From positions 1-54,012 of the forward strand of contig CABVCJ010000005.1 of assembly GCA_902496845.1 (NCBI GenBank): DNA of 54,012 nucleotides. The letters are read 5' to 3'. The stretch is from an uncultured Collinsella sp. (GTDB taxonomy: Bacteria > Actinomycetota > Coriobacteriia > Coriobacteriales > Coriobacteriaceae). The notes under the pieces were generated by a model. The model was not told the DNA's origin. It saw nothing but the letters and a program-made list of their open reading frames with translations, and did not search any database. Below are positions 40,725-50,067 of this stretch, in pieces. Position 1 is the stretch's first letter. Each line of letters starts with the position of its first letter. The translations under genes and the position numbers were made by a program.

Positions 40725-42029
40725 TTAGGCATCCCAGGCGTCGCGGCCGCGCAGCGCGCGCAGGCCGATGTCGTGACGCAGGGTCTTGCCCTCAAAATCA
40801 ATCTTCTCGCAGGCCTCGTAGGCAAGGTTGCGAGCGTTCTCGAACGTGTCGCCCAGAGCGGTCACGGCAAGCACGCGGCCACCATTGGTCACGAGCTGGC
40901 CGTCCACCACGGCGGTGCCCGCGTGGTACACGATCACGTTCTCCATGGCCTCGGCATCGGCGATACCGGTGATGACCTTGCCCTTCTCGTAGCTGCCGGG
41001 ATAGCCCGCGCTCGTCAGGACAACGGCCACGGCCCACTCGTCACGCCAGTCGAGCTCAATCTGATCGAGCTCGCAGTTGGCACAAGCCAGCATGACCTCG
41101 ACCAGGTCGTTCTTAAGGCGCGGCAGCACGACCTGCGTCTCGGGGTCGCCAAAGCGGGCATTGAACTCCAGCACCTTGGGGCCGGCAGGCGTGAGCATAA
41201 AGCCGCCGTACAGGCAGCCGCGGTAGTCGATACCCTCGACAGCGAGCTCGGCCACGGTCTGCTCCATGACCTTCACCATCGTGGCGTGCTCCTCGTCAGT
41301 CACGATGGGCACCGGGCTGTAGACGCCCATGCCACCGGTGTTGGGGCCCTTGTCGCCCTCGAGCGCGCGCTTGTGGTCCTGCGAGGTGGCCATGGGGCGA
41401 ACGGTCTTGCCGTCGGTAAAGGCCAGCAGCGAGCACTCGGGGCCAACGAGCATCTCCTCGATAACCACGGTGTTGCCGGCATCGCCAAAGGTGCCGCCAA
41501 AACACTCGCGCACGGCCTCCTCGGCCTGCGCAAGCTCGGTTGCCACGATAACGCCCTTGCCCGCGGCAAGGCCGTCGGCCTTGACGACCAGCGGGGCGCC
41601 CTGCTCGCGCACGTAGGCAAGAGCCGAAGCCTCGTCGGTAAACGAGCCGTAGGCCGCCGTAGGGATACCGGCGCGCTCCATGAGCTGCTTGGAGAACAGC
41701 TTGGAGCCCTCCATCTGGGCGCCCTCGGCACCCGGGCCAAAGCAGGGAATACCCGCCGCGCGCACGGCGTCGGCCACGCCCGCCACGAGCGGAGCCTCGG
41801 GGCCAATTACCACAAGTCCGCATCCGTGGCTCTGCGCAAACGCCGCCACGGCCGCAGGATCGCAGTCGTCGAGAACAACGTTCTCGCCGCAGCTCGCGGT
41901 GCCGCCGTTGCCCGGCGCAATGTAGAGCTTGCCGGCGCGCGGTGATGCTGCGAGCTTGGCTGCCAAAGCATGCTCACGGCCGCCGCTGCCCAACAACAGG
42001 ATGTCGATGGTTTGAGTGTCCGCCTTCAA
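40725..42029 (-). CDS. purD: Phosphoribosylamine-glycine ligase (GAR synthetase)
   Basis: PurD joins phosphoribosylamine and glycine with ATP, the second purine step. The 434-residue ATP-grasp enzyme has LLLGSGGREHALA at the N-terminus, NGGTASCGENV, VVIGPEAPLVAGVADA, KADGLAAGKGV, GPECSLLAFTDG, and LEFNARFGDPETQ. The start is taken as TTG at 42029, five bases after GAGGAGG, giving MKADTQTIDILLLG; there is no ATG at a suitable place, and the open frame upstream crosses the purA terminator. It follows purA and precedes the Nudix gene. Confidence 0.95.
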   Translation of the reverse strand: MKADTQTIDILLLGSGGREHALAAKLAASPRAGKLYIAPGNGGTASCGENVVLDDCDPAAVAAFAQSHGCGLVVIGPEAPLVAGVADAVRAAGIPCFGPGAEGAQMEGSKLFSKQLMERAGIPTAAYGSFTDEASALAYVREQGAPLVVKADGLAAGKGVIVATELAQAEEAVRECFGGTFGDAGNTVVIEEMLVGPECSLLAFTDGKTVRPMATSQDHKRALEGDKGPNTGGMGVYSPVPIVTDEEHATMVKVMEQTVAELAVEGIDYRGCLYGGFMLTPAGPKVLEFNARFGDPETQVVLPRLKNDLVEVMLACANCELDQIELDWRDEWAVAVVLTSAGYPGSYEKGKVITGIADAEAMENVIVYHAGTAVVDGQLVTNGGRVLAVTALGDTFENARNLAYEACEKIDFEGKTLRHDIGLRALRGRDAWDA

Positions 42030-42083
42030 GGGTGCCTCCTCTATGGATGAACGGCCCGCTCCGCGCGAGCCCTTTGCAAGCAA

Positions 42084-42125
42084 ATATACCCCTCGGCCGC
42101 CCGTCCGGGCTGCAAAGGGGTATAT
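42084..42125 (-). terminator. Hairpin after purA
   Basis: ATATACCCCT (42084-42093) pairs with AGGGGTATAT (42116-42125) around a GC-rich inner part; on the minus strand it is followed by TTGCTT. Confidence 0.7.
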
Positions 42126-42147
42126 CGCAATAACCAAATAGTCCCGA

Positions 42148-43434
<1,287 letters not shown>

Positions 43435-43527
43435 GTTTACTCCTTACATTCATGGACTGTCTACGCGCCACGCCGGCACGCAGAAGCACAAAACATTCCC
43501 AGTATACCCGTGCAACGGGCGCCTGTC

Positions 43528-44919
43528 CTACTCCTCGGCATGTGCCCCATCAAGCTCATAGAACTTGGTGGATGCCGGCAGGAACATCAGATCGACGTCG
43601 CCGATCGGGCCCGAACGGTTCTTGGCCACGACGATACGCGTAACGCCCTCGTCGGGTCGATCGTCGCGCGAGGCCTCGGCCTCGTCGGCGGAGCGGTCCA
43701 AGAACATAACGATATCGGCGTCCTGCTCGATGGAGCCCGATTCACGAAGGTCGGAAAGCTGCGGGCGCTTGCCGGTACGGGATTCGACCTGACGCGAGAG
43801 CTGCGACAGCGCGATGAGCGGGATCTTGAGCTCCTTGGCCATGATCTTCAGACCACGCGACATCTCCGAAACCTCGACGGTACGGCTCTCGGAGCGGCGT
43901 CCCGGCGGAGGACTCACCAGCTGCAGGTAGTCCAGGATGATGATTGCCTTCTCCTTGTTATGGAGCATGCGGCGGCTCTTGGCGCGAATCTCGGTCACTG
44001 TGGTGCCGGGCGTATCGTCAATCAGAATATCGAGCTTGGACAAGGTCTGCGTGGCCTCGTTGATATTGGCCCACTGCTCGGGGCTAATGCGGCCCATGCG
44101 GAAGTCACTGATCGAGATCATGGCGTAGGCGCAAATCAGACGCTGGGCAATTTCTTTGCCCGACATCTCCAGCGAGAAGAAGCCGACGGTATAACCGGCA
44201 GCGGCAGCGTTGAGCGCCAGATTCAGGGCGAACGACGTCTTACCCACAGCAGGGCGGGCGCCGATAATGATGAGCTGGCCCTCGCGGAAGCCCATGAGCA
44301 TGCGGTCGAGTGACGGGAAGCCCGTGGGCACGCCCGCAGCCTGACCACCGGCCTGACACACTTCCTCGGCCTCGTTATAGGCCTCAACCATAAACTCGGT
44401 CAGCGTCTTGTAGCTCGACTTGACCTCGCGTGCCGTGACCTTGAGCAGCTTGCTCTCGGCTAGCTCCACGACCTCCTTGGTGTCGGTGGGGGCGTTATAT
44501 GCCAGCGCGTTGATCTCGTTGGTGGCGCCGATCAGCTCGCGCAGCATCGAATCGCGACGAACGATGGCGGCATGGTGCTGCCAGTTCACGAGCGACAGAG
44601 TCTGACCCATCAACTCCAAAATGTAGGCCTCGCCGCCCACGGCATCGAGCTTGTTGATGCTTCGCAGGTAATCGATCAGCGAGATGGAGTCGATGGGAAT
44701 GCGGCTGTTGTACATATCGACCATCGCGGTGTAGATGGTCTTATGAATGGGCCGGTAGAAATCATCGGGCTGCAGCTCGACCTGGGCCTCTTCGACCACC
44801 TCGGGCGATAGCAGCATAGCGGCCAGTACATTGGCCTCTGCATCTTGGTTTTGGGGAAGACCCAACTTTGAGCCGCGGTCCTCGACCGTCAGCCCCGTCT
44901 CCCTATCGTCATATGCCAT
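43528..44919 (-). CDS. dnaB: Replicative DNA helicase
   Basis: DnaB is the hexameric helicase that unwinds DNA at the fork. The 463-residue protein has the N-terminal DnaG-interaction domain (PQNQDAEANVLAAMLLSPE) and a RecA-like domain with Walker A GARPAVGKTS, FSLEMSGKEIAQRL, Walker B IIILDYLQLV and SQLSRQVE with RTGKRPQLSDLRESGSIEQDADIV. No intein is present. ATGs at 44931, 44925 and 44919 are all in frame; the last has GAGG six bases upstream and is preferred. It follows rplI in the ribosomal-protein/replication block. Confidence 0.97.
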   Translation of the reverse strand: MAYDDRETGLTVEDRGSKLGLPQNQDAEANVLAAMLLSPEVVEEAQVELQPDDFYRPIHKTIYTAMVDMYNSRIPIDSISLIDYLRSINKLDAVGGEAYILELMGQTLSLVNWQHHAAIVRRDSMLRELIGATNEINALAYNAPTDTKEVVELAESKLLKVTAREVKSSYKTLTEFMVEAYNEAEEVCQAGGQAAGVPTGFPSLDRMLMGFREGQLIIIGARPAVGKTSFALNLALNAAAAGYTVGFFSLEMSGKEIAQRLICAYAMISISDFRMGRISPEQWANINEATQTLSKLDILIDDTPGTTVTEIRAKSRRMLHNKEKAIIILDYLQLVSPPPGRRSESRTVEVSEMSRGLKIMAKELKIPLIALSQLSRQVESRTGKRPQLSDLRESGSIEQDADIVMFLDRSADEAEASRDDRPDEGVTRIVVAKNRSGPIGDVDLMFLPASTKFYELDGAHAEE

Positions 44920-45074
44920 GAGCATCCTCATTCATATCGCTTGCGAGCATCCATAGTATCAGCCACGGTCCCAAAACGCGCCGCGCGCCGCCAATCATCA
45001 CCGAACCAAACGGATGAACGGTCCTGTATATAGGACTTCGACGCAACGTTCACCATGACACTCACTCAGCGCAA

Positions 45075-45112
45075 AAAACAAAAGGGCGCCCTGGTTTCCC
45101 AGAGCGCCCTTC
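45075..45112 (-). terminator. Terminator after rplI
   Basis: AAGGGCGC (45082-45089) and GCGCCCTT (45104-45111) with an extended CCTGG/CCCAG stem; on the minus strand a TTTTGTTTTTT tract follows. Confidence 0.9.
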
Positions 45113-45143
45113 TTAGAACAAGATTGTTGCGTTGCAGCAAATG

Positions 45144-45683
45144 CTACTCGGCAGCAGCCTCAGTCTCGACCTCGGCGGTCTCGACCTCGGCGACCTCAGC
45201 GGCCTCCTCGACCTCAGCCTCGGCAGCGAGCTCCTCGGCGGTAACGCCGACGAGAACGACAACCTCGGCCTTGATCTCGCGGTACAGCGAGATGGCAACG
45301 GTGTGGGCACCGGCAACCTTGATGGGCTTACCGAGCTCGACGCGCTTGCGGTCGATGTCCATGCCGAGCTGAGCCTTGATGGCGTCAGCGACCATAGCGG
45401 CGGTAACGGAGCCAAAGAGGATGCCCTCGTCGCCGACCTTGACGTCAACGGTGACCGTCTTGCCCTCGAAGGCAGCCTTGGTCTCGTTGGCGGTAGCCAG
45501 ACGGACGGCCTCGCGCTTGGCGATGTTGTTGCGACGCTCGTCAAGCTGCTTGAGGTTGCCCTTGGTGGCGGCAACAGCGAGCTTCTTGGGGAACAGGAAG
45601 TTCTCAGCGTAACCCTGAGCGACCTCTACGACGTCACCCTCGCCGCCCTTGCCCTTGATCTCATCGAGAAGAATAACCTTCAT
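45144..45683 (-). CDS. rplI: Ribosomal protein bL9
   Basis: L9 binds 23S rRNA at the base of the L1 stalk and helps hold the reading frame. The 179-residue protein begins MKVILLDEIKGKGGEGDVV with the conserved AENFLFPKKLA, has the long connecting helix, and a C-terminal domain ending near residue 148. A further 30 residues made almost only of Glu, Ala and Val (AEVEEAAEVAEVETAEVETE) extend beyond the usual 148-150. It follows rpsR by 15 bases in the same operon. Confidence 0.97.
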   Translation of the reverse strand: MKVILLDEIKGKGGEGDVVEVAQGYAENFLFPKKLAVAATKGNLKQLDERRNNIAKREAVRLATANETKAAFEGKTVTVDVKVGDEGILFGSVTAAMVADAIKAQLGMDIDRKRVELGKPIKVAGAHTVAISLYREIKAEVVVLVGVTAEELAAEAEVEEAAEVAEVETAEVETEAAAE

Positions 45684-45698
45684 GATGCGTCTCCCTTC

Positions 45699-45965
45699 TT
45701 AGCCGCGGTCGCGGTTGCCACGAGAGGAAACCACGGGGACGGTGTACGGCAGGAGAGCCATCTCGCGGGCGCGCTTGATGGCGTTGGCGATGTCATGCTG
45801 ATGCTGCGTGCAAGCGCCAGTGACGCGACGGGGCTTGATCTTGCCACGGTCGGTCATGTACTTACGGAGAAGCTGAGTGTCCTTATAGTCGATGAACTCA
45901 GTGTTCTCCTTGCAGAACTGGCAGTACTTACGACGCGGCTGACGTGCAGAAAAATCATTAGCCAT
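45699..45965 (-). CDS. rpsR: Ribosomal protein bS18
   Basis: S18 pairs with S6 on the platform of the 30S subunit. The 88 residues include RRKYCQFCKENTEFIDYKD with a CxxC pair (possible zinc site; Cys-containing S18 forms occur in many bacteria) and ITGACTQHQHDIANAIKRAR-like sequence. The start MANDFSARQ at 45965 is used; the open frame extends upstream without support. Operon order is rpsF-ssb-rpsR-rplI. Confidence 0.97.
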   Translation of the reverse strand: MANDFSARQPRRKYCQFCKENTEFIDYKDTQLLRKYMTDRGKIKPRRVTGACTQHQHDIANAIKRAREMALLPYTVPVVSSRGNRDRG

Positions 45966-46037
45966 GTCAAAATACCTTTCATTTGGCAACTTCGGCGAAC
46001 CGAAGCCGCCTCTCACTCAAAAATAGGTGAACAACCC

Positions 46038-46490
46038 TTAGAACGGGATGTCCTCATCGTAGACGTCGACCGCGGGCGGCGTAGCCACCGGCGCGGCAGG
46101 ACGTGCTGCGGGCGCGGGAGCTGCGGGGGCGTAACCGCCCTGATCGTAGCCACCCTGGCCACCACGGGAGCTCATAAACTCGATCTCATCGACGATGACC
46201 TCAAGCTTGCTCCGGCGCTGGCCGTCGCGCTCCCAAGAGCTGTAGCGCAGCTTGCCCTCGATCGCGACCTTGTTTCCCTTTGCCAGGAAACGGCTCACGG
46301 CCTCGGCGCGGGTGCCGAACATGGTGCAGTCGACAAAGTTGGGATAGTCCTCCCACTCGCCAGTCTGCGCGTTGCGGCGACGATCGTTCACGGCAACGCC
46401 AAAGGACAGAACCTGGGTTCCGCCGGCGGTGGCGCGCAGCTCGGGATCGCGGGTGAGGTTACCGGTGATGTTCACTCGATTGATGCTCAT
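46038..46490 (-). CDS. ssb: Single-stranded DNA-binding protein
   Basis: Ssb coats single-stranded DNA and recruits repair and replication proteins. The 150-residue protein has an OB fold (MSINRVNITGNLTRDPELR, FVDCTMFGTRAEAVSRFLAKGNKVAIEGKL), a Gly/Ala/Pro-rich linker, and the acidic tip DEDIPF that binds partners. Position between rpsF and rpsR is the conserved Gram-positive order. GAGGAAG lies upstream of the ATG. Confidence 0.97.
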   Translation of the reverse strand: MSINRVNITGNLTRDPELRATAGGTQVLSFGVAVNDRRRNAQTGEWEDYPNFVDCTMFGTRAEAVSRFLAKGNKVAIEGKLRYSSWERDGQRRSKLEVIVDEIEFMSSRGGQGGYDQGGYAPAAPAPAARPAAPVATPPAVDVYDEDIPF

Positions 46491-46538
46491 AACTCACTAC
46501 TTCCTCTTGGGGCACAAGCCCAGTCCAAAACGACAGTC

Positions 46539-46832
46539 TTACTCCTGGTCGTCGCGACGGACGATCATGTGGCGGACCACAGCGTCGGTGATGCGCAGGA
46601 CGCGATCAAGCTCGGCGATCTGGGTAGGATCTGCGTGGAAGTTGATGAGGGTGTAGTCACCATCGGTGAGGTCGTTGATCTCGTAGGCGAGCTTGCGCTT
46701 GCCCCACTCGTCAACGGAGTCGACCTTGCCAGCGCCCTCAGCGATCGTGGTATCGATACGCTTCATAACAGCGAGACGAGTCTCGGGGTCGAGCGACGGG
46801 TCAACAAAGAACAGCAGTTCATAAGCCTTCAT
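46539..46832 (-). CDS. rpsF: Ribosomal protein bS6
   Basis: S6 binds S18 on the 30S platform. The 97-residue protein starts MKAYELLFFVDPSLD, contains GKRKLAYEINDLTDGDYTLINF, and ends near DAVVRHMIVRRDDQE, all typical. AGAGGAGGTGA precedes ATG 46832, while the longer open frame has no such site. It is the first gene of the rpsF-ssb-rpsR-rplI set, read leftward. Confidence 0.97.
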   Translation of the reverse strand: MKAYELLFFVDPSLDPETRLAVMKRIDTTIAEGAGKVDSVDEWGKRKLAYEINDLTDGDYTLINFHADPTQIAELDRVLRITDAVVRHMIVRRDDQE

Positions 46833-47338
46833 ATTGTCACCTCCTCTGGGCAAATGTGGCTTCAGGTCGTGAAGGTGCGCCTGAAGCAGGAAAAGACTTG
46901 GTAATAATATCTTTCAACCTCCTAGGCTGCAAGAATATGCAGCTACAACCTCATGACCTCCACATATGCCCATACTCGCACGACGTTTCATGCGCATTCC
47001 AACCAAATGCTGACCAAAAGCTTGACGAATTCGATAGCAGGATACGCTGCGGCGAGGACAACCTGAGTCAAACCGCAGGTCGCCGATTGCAGGGTTGTGG
47101 TCACGAAATGCATACCACCGGTTCGATCGATTGCCTCAAAATTTTTAAATTCGCTGCCACGTCATTCATGAATACCTATTTTGAACAGATCATCGAGCGG
47201 GATCTGGCTGGTCAGGATGCTTTTTTAGTACTCATCTGGCACATGCCGGATACGGGTGCGGAGCGAGCGCTTTAAAAAATGCCAAGTTTTCTGTTTGCAC
47301 TTTTCGATTCCTCGTGTATACTGACTTTCGCATTTAAC
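46833..47338. other. Gene-poor region between rpsF and tRNA-Ser
   Basis: About 500 bases, visibly richer in A+T than the flanks. The left end holds the rpsF leader and promoter. An open frame at 46856-47275 could encode 139 residues, but it has ordinary random composition, no recognised domain and a start inside the rpsF leader, so I do not call it a gene. The right end holds the tRNA promoter. Confidence 0.6.
47295..47322 (+). promoter_or_regulatory. Promoter of tRNA-Ser(GGA)
   Basis: TTGCAC (47295-47300) and TATACT (47317-47322) are 16 bases apart, 16 bases before the mature tRNA 5' end. Confidence 0.7.
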
Positions 47339-47429
47339 GGAGAGTTGTCCGAGTGGCCGAAGGAGCACGATTGGAAATCGTGTAGGCGTCAAAAGCGTCT
47401 CCAGGGTTCAAATCCCTGACTCTCCGCCA
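47339..47429 (+). tRNA. tRNA-Ser, anticodon GGA
   Basis: A 91-base class II tRNA with long variable arm. Acceptor GGAGAGT pairs with ACTCTCC, the anticodon loop is TTGGAAA, the T-loop is GGTTCAAATCC, and CCA is encoded (47427-47429). Reads UCC/UCU codons. A terminator follows before the next tRNA-Ser. Confidence 0.96.
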
Positions 47430-47438
47430 GTTAATTCC

Positions 47439-47468
47439 AAAGCAGGCCTTAGTGCCTGCTTTGTTTTT
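47439..47468 (+). terminator. Terminator between the two tRNA-Ser genes
   Basis: AAAGCAGGC (47439-47447) pairs with GCCTGCTTT (47454-47462), then GTTTTT. It may be leaky because little room is left for a second promoter before 47478. Confidence 0.8.
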
Positions 47469-47477
47469 ACCCCACGC

Positions 47478-47568
47478 GGAGGGGTGGCAGAGTGGTTGAA
47501 TGCGGCGGTCTCGAAAACCGTTTGGCCTGTATAAGGTCACGAGGGTTCGAATCCCTCCTCCTCCGCCA
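47478..47568 (+). tRNA. tRNA-Ser, anticodon CGA
   Basis: A 91-base class II tRNA. Acceptor GGAGGGG pairs with CTCCTCC (one G-T pair), the anticodon loop is CTCGAAA, a long variable arm follows, the T-arm has GGTTCGAATCC and CCA is encoded. Reads UCG. Confidence 0.96.
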
Positions 47569-47579
47569 TTTTGGTTGTG

Positions 47580-47610
47580 AAAGCCCCCAGGAATGGGAGC
47601 TTTTTTGTTT
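47580..47610 (+). terminator. Terminator after tRNA-Ser(CGA)
   Basis: AAAGCCCCC pairs with GGGAGCTTTT around AGGAAT, followed by TTTTGTTTT. Confidence 0.75.
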
Positions 47611-47820
47611 TGAGTCCCTAACAAGCAAATACGGCGAAGAAGGAGGGGTTCGAACCCGCCAGGGCGCAAAGCGTAAAGAAAACGCACCAGTGGCGCGTTT
47701 TTAGCGCAGCGCGGTCGGCGTAAGCCGACCGGATAAATTTTGAGCTCCGATCAAAATATAGACATCCCTCCTATTCAGCCACGCCCTCATCGCGTTCAGC
47801 ATCAACCCAGATCCCCAAAC
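47611..47820. other. Non-coding stretch with a tRNA-like fragment and a small hairpin
   Basis: 47640-47660 contains GAGGGGTTCGAACCC, which looks like an isolated tRNA T-arm, possibly a scar of integration or tRNA decay; the evidence is weak. GGTCGGC (47713-47719) and GCCGACC (47724-47730) form a small hairpin. No gene is seen. Confidence 0.4.
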
Positions 47821-47877
47821 ATGTACATCACCCTCCAAAAACGATATTTTTCGACATCTTTGGAGGCTGATGTACAT
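47821..47877. repeat. Long inverted repeat upstream of the TRIC-type gene
   Basis: ATGTACATCACCCTCCAAA (47821-47839) pairs with TTTGGAGGCTGATGTACAT (47859-47877) apart from a short mismatch, with a 19-base A/T-rich loop. It ends about 120 bases before the likely start codon of the channel gene. Confidence 0.75.
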
Positions 47878-47996
47878 ACTTGAAACCTATGACCGCACCC
47901 AGTCCCGACCGTTTGCCGAGCAATAGGGTCGCGATCGTCGCCGAACATGTACTATGTACGGGCATTGTCCAATCCCGTAACTCAAAGGACCCCATC

Positions 47997-48686
47997 TTGC
48001 CCGTCGTCGCCGCCATAACCGTTACCTCACATGCCTCGGATGCCATGGTCGCTATCCCATTTTGGCTCGAGATGTTCGCCGTTGTCGCCGCATCGATCTC
48101 GGGTGTGCTGGTTGCGCGCGAACACAAGCTCGACCTGGTGGGCGCGGTCGCACTCGCGGTAGTCTGCGGTCTGGGCGGCGGTCTTTTGCGCGACATGACA
48201 CTCCAGGTCGGCAACGTCTACATCCTCAACCAGCCAATGGCGCTGCCGCTTTCCATTGCCACGGCAGCCATCATCTACATTTTCCCGGCAATCGTCGACA
48301 AGCCCGAAAAACTCATCCCCCTGCTCGACATCATCTCGGTCGGCATCTATGCGGCAACCGGCGCAGACAAGGCACTGGTCTACGGATTTGCACCCGTCGT
48401 TTGCATCATGATGGGCTTTTTCACCGCGGTGGGCGGCGGCATGCTGCGCGACGGCTTTATGGGCGTGGTTCCGGGCATTTTCCAACGCACCAACTTTTAT
48501 GCCATCGCGGCCATCGCCGGATCGGCAAGCTATGTAAGCCTCGTCATGAGTGGCTTGGTCAGCAATGTCGCCGCGCTGGTCATATGCGTTATCGTGACCA
48601 TGGGTCTGCGCTGGCTCTCGCTGCGCTTTGACATCAAAAGCCCCACCGAAGAAGACATCGCGCGCTTTTTACATCGCAAAAAGTAG
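47997..48686 (+). CDS. TRIC-type cation channel family (UPF0126) membrane protein
   Basis: A protein of about 229 residues with two tandem three-helix repeats plus a final helix. The Gly motifs GLGGGLLRDMTL and AVGGGMLRDGFMGVVPGIF mark the two repeats, as in the YadS/TRIC family of trimeric channels. Helices include the segment FWLEMFAVVAASISGVLV. Ion and role in bacteria are not settled. The start is uncertain: TTG at 47997 has AAAGGA seven bases upstream and gives the normal length. The open frame reaches back to 47880 with no ribosome site, and an internal ATG (DAM-VAIPFW) also exists. Confidence 0.85.
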   Translation: MPVVAAITVTSHASDAMVAIPFWLEMFAVVAASISGVLVAREHKLDLVGAVALAVVCGLGGGLLRDMTLQVGNVYILNQPMALPLSIATAAIIYIFPAIVDKPEKLIPLLDIISVGIYAATGADKALVYGFAPVVCIMMGFFTAVGGGMLRDGFMGVVPGIFQRTNFYAIAAIAGSASYVSLVMSGLVSNVAALVICVIVTMGLRWLSLRFDIKSPTEEDIARFLHRKK

Positions 48687-48755
48687 ATAGCACGGCACGA
48701 CCCTTCGAAATGCAACCGAGAGGTTCTTTTAGAGCGCTCGCACGTTGGGTACCCT

Positions 48756-48780
48756 GTTAGATATATGCCGAGTATCTAAC
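48756..48780. promoter_or_regulatory. Operator-like inverted repeat before the bactofilin-like gene
   Basis: GTTAGATA (48756-48763) and TATCTAAC (48773-48780) with a 9-base spacer, directly before the GAAGGA ribosome site of the next gene. It could bind a dimeric repressor; none is encoded next to it. Confidence 0.45.
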
Positions 48781-48792
48781 GAAGGATTCACT

Positions 48793-49938
48793 ATGCCTTG
48801 CAACCTAGAACCGTCGACCAAGCGCCACAAAGCGCAGGCCCGCATCGCCCTCCTATTCGTACTGATTGCACTTGCGCTGACCGTACTTCCCACGGCGTCG
48901 TTCGCCGGCACAGACACCGCGGGCAACGTACTCGCAACCGAAGCTGACTCAAATCCGTCTAGCGCCGAGGGCGACCTGTACTGGGCTGGCCAAAGCCTTA
49001 ACCTGGACGATGCCTCCATCGGCCGCGATATTATCGCGGCAGGCGACAGCCTATCGATTCGCGACTGCACCGTAGGCGGAGCCGTTCGCCTGGCGGCACG
49101 CACCATCGATATCTCCAAAACCGCAATCGATGGCAGCGTGACGGTAGCCGGTCAGCACGTCGTGCTCAACACCGGTAGCACCGCCAACTGTTTTTACGCG
49201 ATGGGCGATACTGTTGCCCTGCGAGGCTCCACCAAGTCGGCAGCACTTGCAGGCGAAACGGTGACCATCGACGGCACCGTCGAGGGCGATGTCGAGGTTT
49301 GGGCCGACAAGCTCGTCTTGGGCAAAAACGCCCGCATCACCGGCACCGTGAGCGCGCATGTTTCCGAGGACCCCGAGCGGGCCGAGGGCGCTCAAGTCGG
49401 AGCCCTCAAGATCGACCGTACCGAGAACGAGAACACCTCAACGATTAACGACACCATCGGCGGCATCGTCGCCGCGGCGCTTTCCACCTGCTTTGTCGCG
49501 ATCCTCCTCGAGCTCGTCTTTCCGCGCGCGACCGCCAGCGCCGCCGGCATGCTTCGTCAACGACCTACCCCTCTGTGGGTGAGCGGTCTTTTGGGCACGG
49601 TGGCCGCCGTTCCCGCCGTCCTGTTGCTCATCATCTCGATTGCAGGTCTGTCACTCGCCGGAGCTCTCATGTGCGCCGTGATCGGTATCGCTCTGGTCTC
49701 GGCGGCGTTTACGGGCACCGCGATCGCACGCATGATCGGACACAGCCAGAACCGCTACGCCATGGCCGCCGTGGGCGGTATCGCCGCGGGCGCACTCACG
49801 GCACTTCCCCTTATGGGCAGCTTTGTCAGCGGCGTAGCCTTCGTCTTTACGCTCGGCTACGTCATCCAGATCATCTGGCGCAACGCCCGCCTCAAGCCGC
49901 AGCAGGCCGCCAATACTCCGGGCCTTCCTTCCGCCTAG
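48793..49938 (+). CDS. Membrane protein with bactofilin-like (polymer-forming) domain
   Basis: A 381-residue protein. An N-terminal helix (ALLFVLIALALTVLPTASFA) looks like a signal sequence. Residues about 65-200 form short repeated beta turns (DDASIGRDIIAAGDSL, IDGTVEGDVEVWADKLVLGKNARITG), a right-handed beta-helix pattern like the polymer-forming cytoskeletal (bactofilin) domain but placed outside the membrane. Four or so helices follow (about 230-365). Proteins of this design occur in many Gram-positives with unknown role in the envelope. GAAGGA precedes the ATG at 48793, and an operator-like palindrome lies just upstream. A CTGTCCC-core palindrome starts seven bases after the stop. Confidence 0.75.
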   Translation: MPCNLEPSTKRHKAQARIALLFVLIALALTVLPTASFAGTDTAGNVLATEADSNPSSAEGDLYWAGQSLNLDDASIGRDIIAAGDSLSIRDCTVGGAVRLAARTIDISKTAIDGSVTVAGQHVVLNTGSTANCFYAMGDTVALRGSTKSAALAGETVTIDGTVEGDVEVWADKLVLGKNARITGTVSAHVSEDPERAEGAQVGALKIDRTENENTSTINDTIGGIVAAALSTCFVAILLELVFPRATASAAGMLRQRPTPLWVSGLLGTVAAVPAVLLLIISIAGLSLAGALMCAVIGIALVSAAFTGTAIARMIGHSQNRYAMAAVGGIAAGALTALPLMGSFVSGVAFVFTLGYVIQIIWRNARLKPQQAANTPGLPSA

Positions 49939-49944
49939 CCGTCA

Positions 49945-49979
49945 ACCGCCACAAAGGGGACAGACACCTTTGCGGTGGT
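49945..49979. repeat. CTGTCCC-core palindrome after the bactofilin-like gene
   Basis: ACCGCCACAAAGG (49945-49957) and CCTTTGCGGTGGT (49967-49979) around GGACAGACA, one mismatch in the arms. Confidence 0.8.
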
Positions 49980-50007
49980 GCAGACCAACTCAATCCCTGT
50001 GCACCAA

Positions 50008-50045
50008 AAAGGGCACCGACCGCGATGGTCGGCGCCCTTTCTTGT
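50008..50045. terminator. Bidirectional terminator between convergent genes
   Basis: AAAGGGC-CCGACC (50008-50021) pairs with GGTCGG-GCCCTTT (50027-50040), with T-rich sequence on the right and A-rich on the left. It ends typA and the gene at 48793. Confidence 0.85.
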
Positions 50046-50067
50046 TAGTCGCTATAAAGCCCAGCGC

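Noticed and set aside
40032..41945. A 637-codon plus-strand open frame opposite the Nudix gene and purD
   Set aside because: Antisense shadow with Ala/Gly/Leu/His-rich sequence and no motif.
46856..47275. 139-codon plus-strand open frame between rpsF and tRNA-Ser
   Set aside because: No domain, no ribosome site, start inside the divergent rpsF leader, and composition unlike neighbouring genes.
47640..47660. tRNA remnant or prophage attachment scar downstream of tRNA-Ser(CGA)
   Set aside because: Only a T-arm-like GGTTCGAACC block is present; no matching acceptor or repeated tRNA end of useful length and no integrase nearby.
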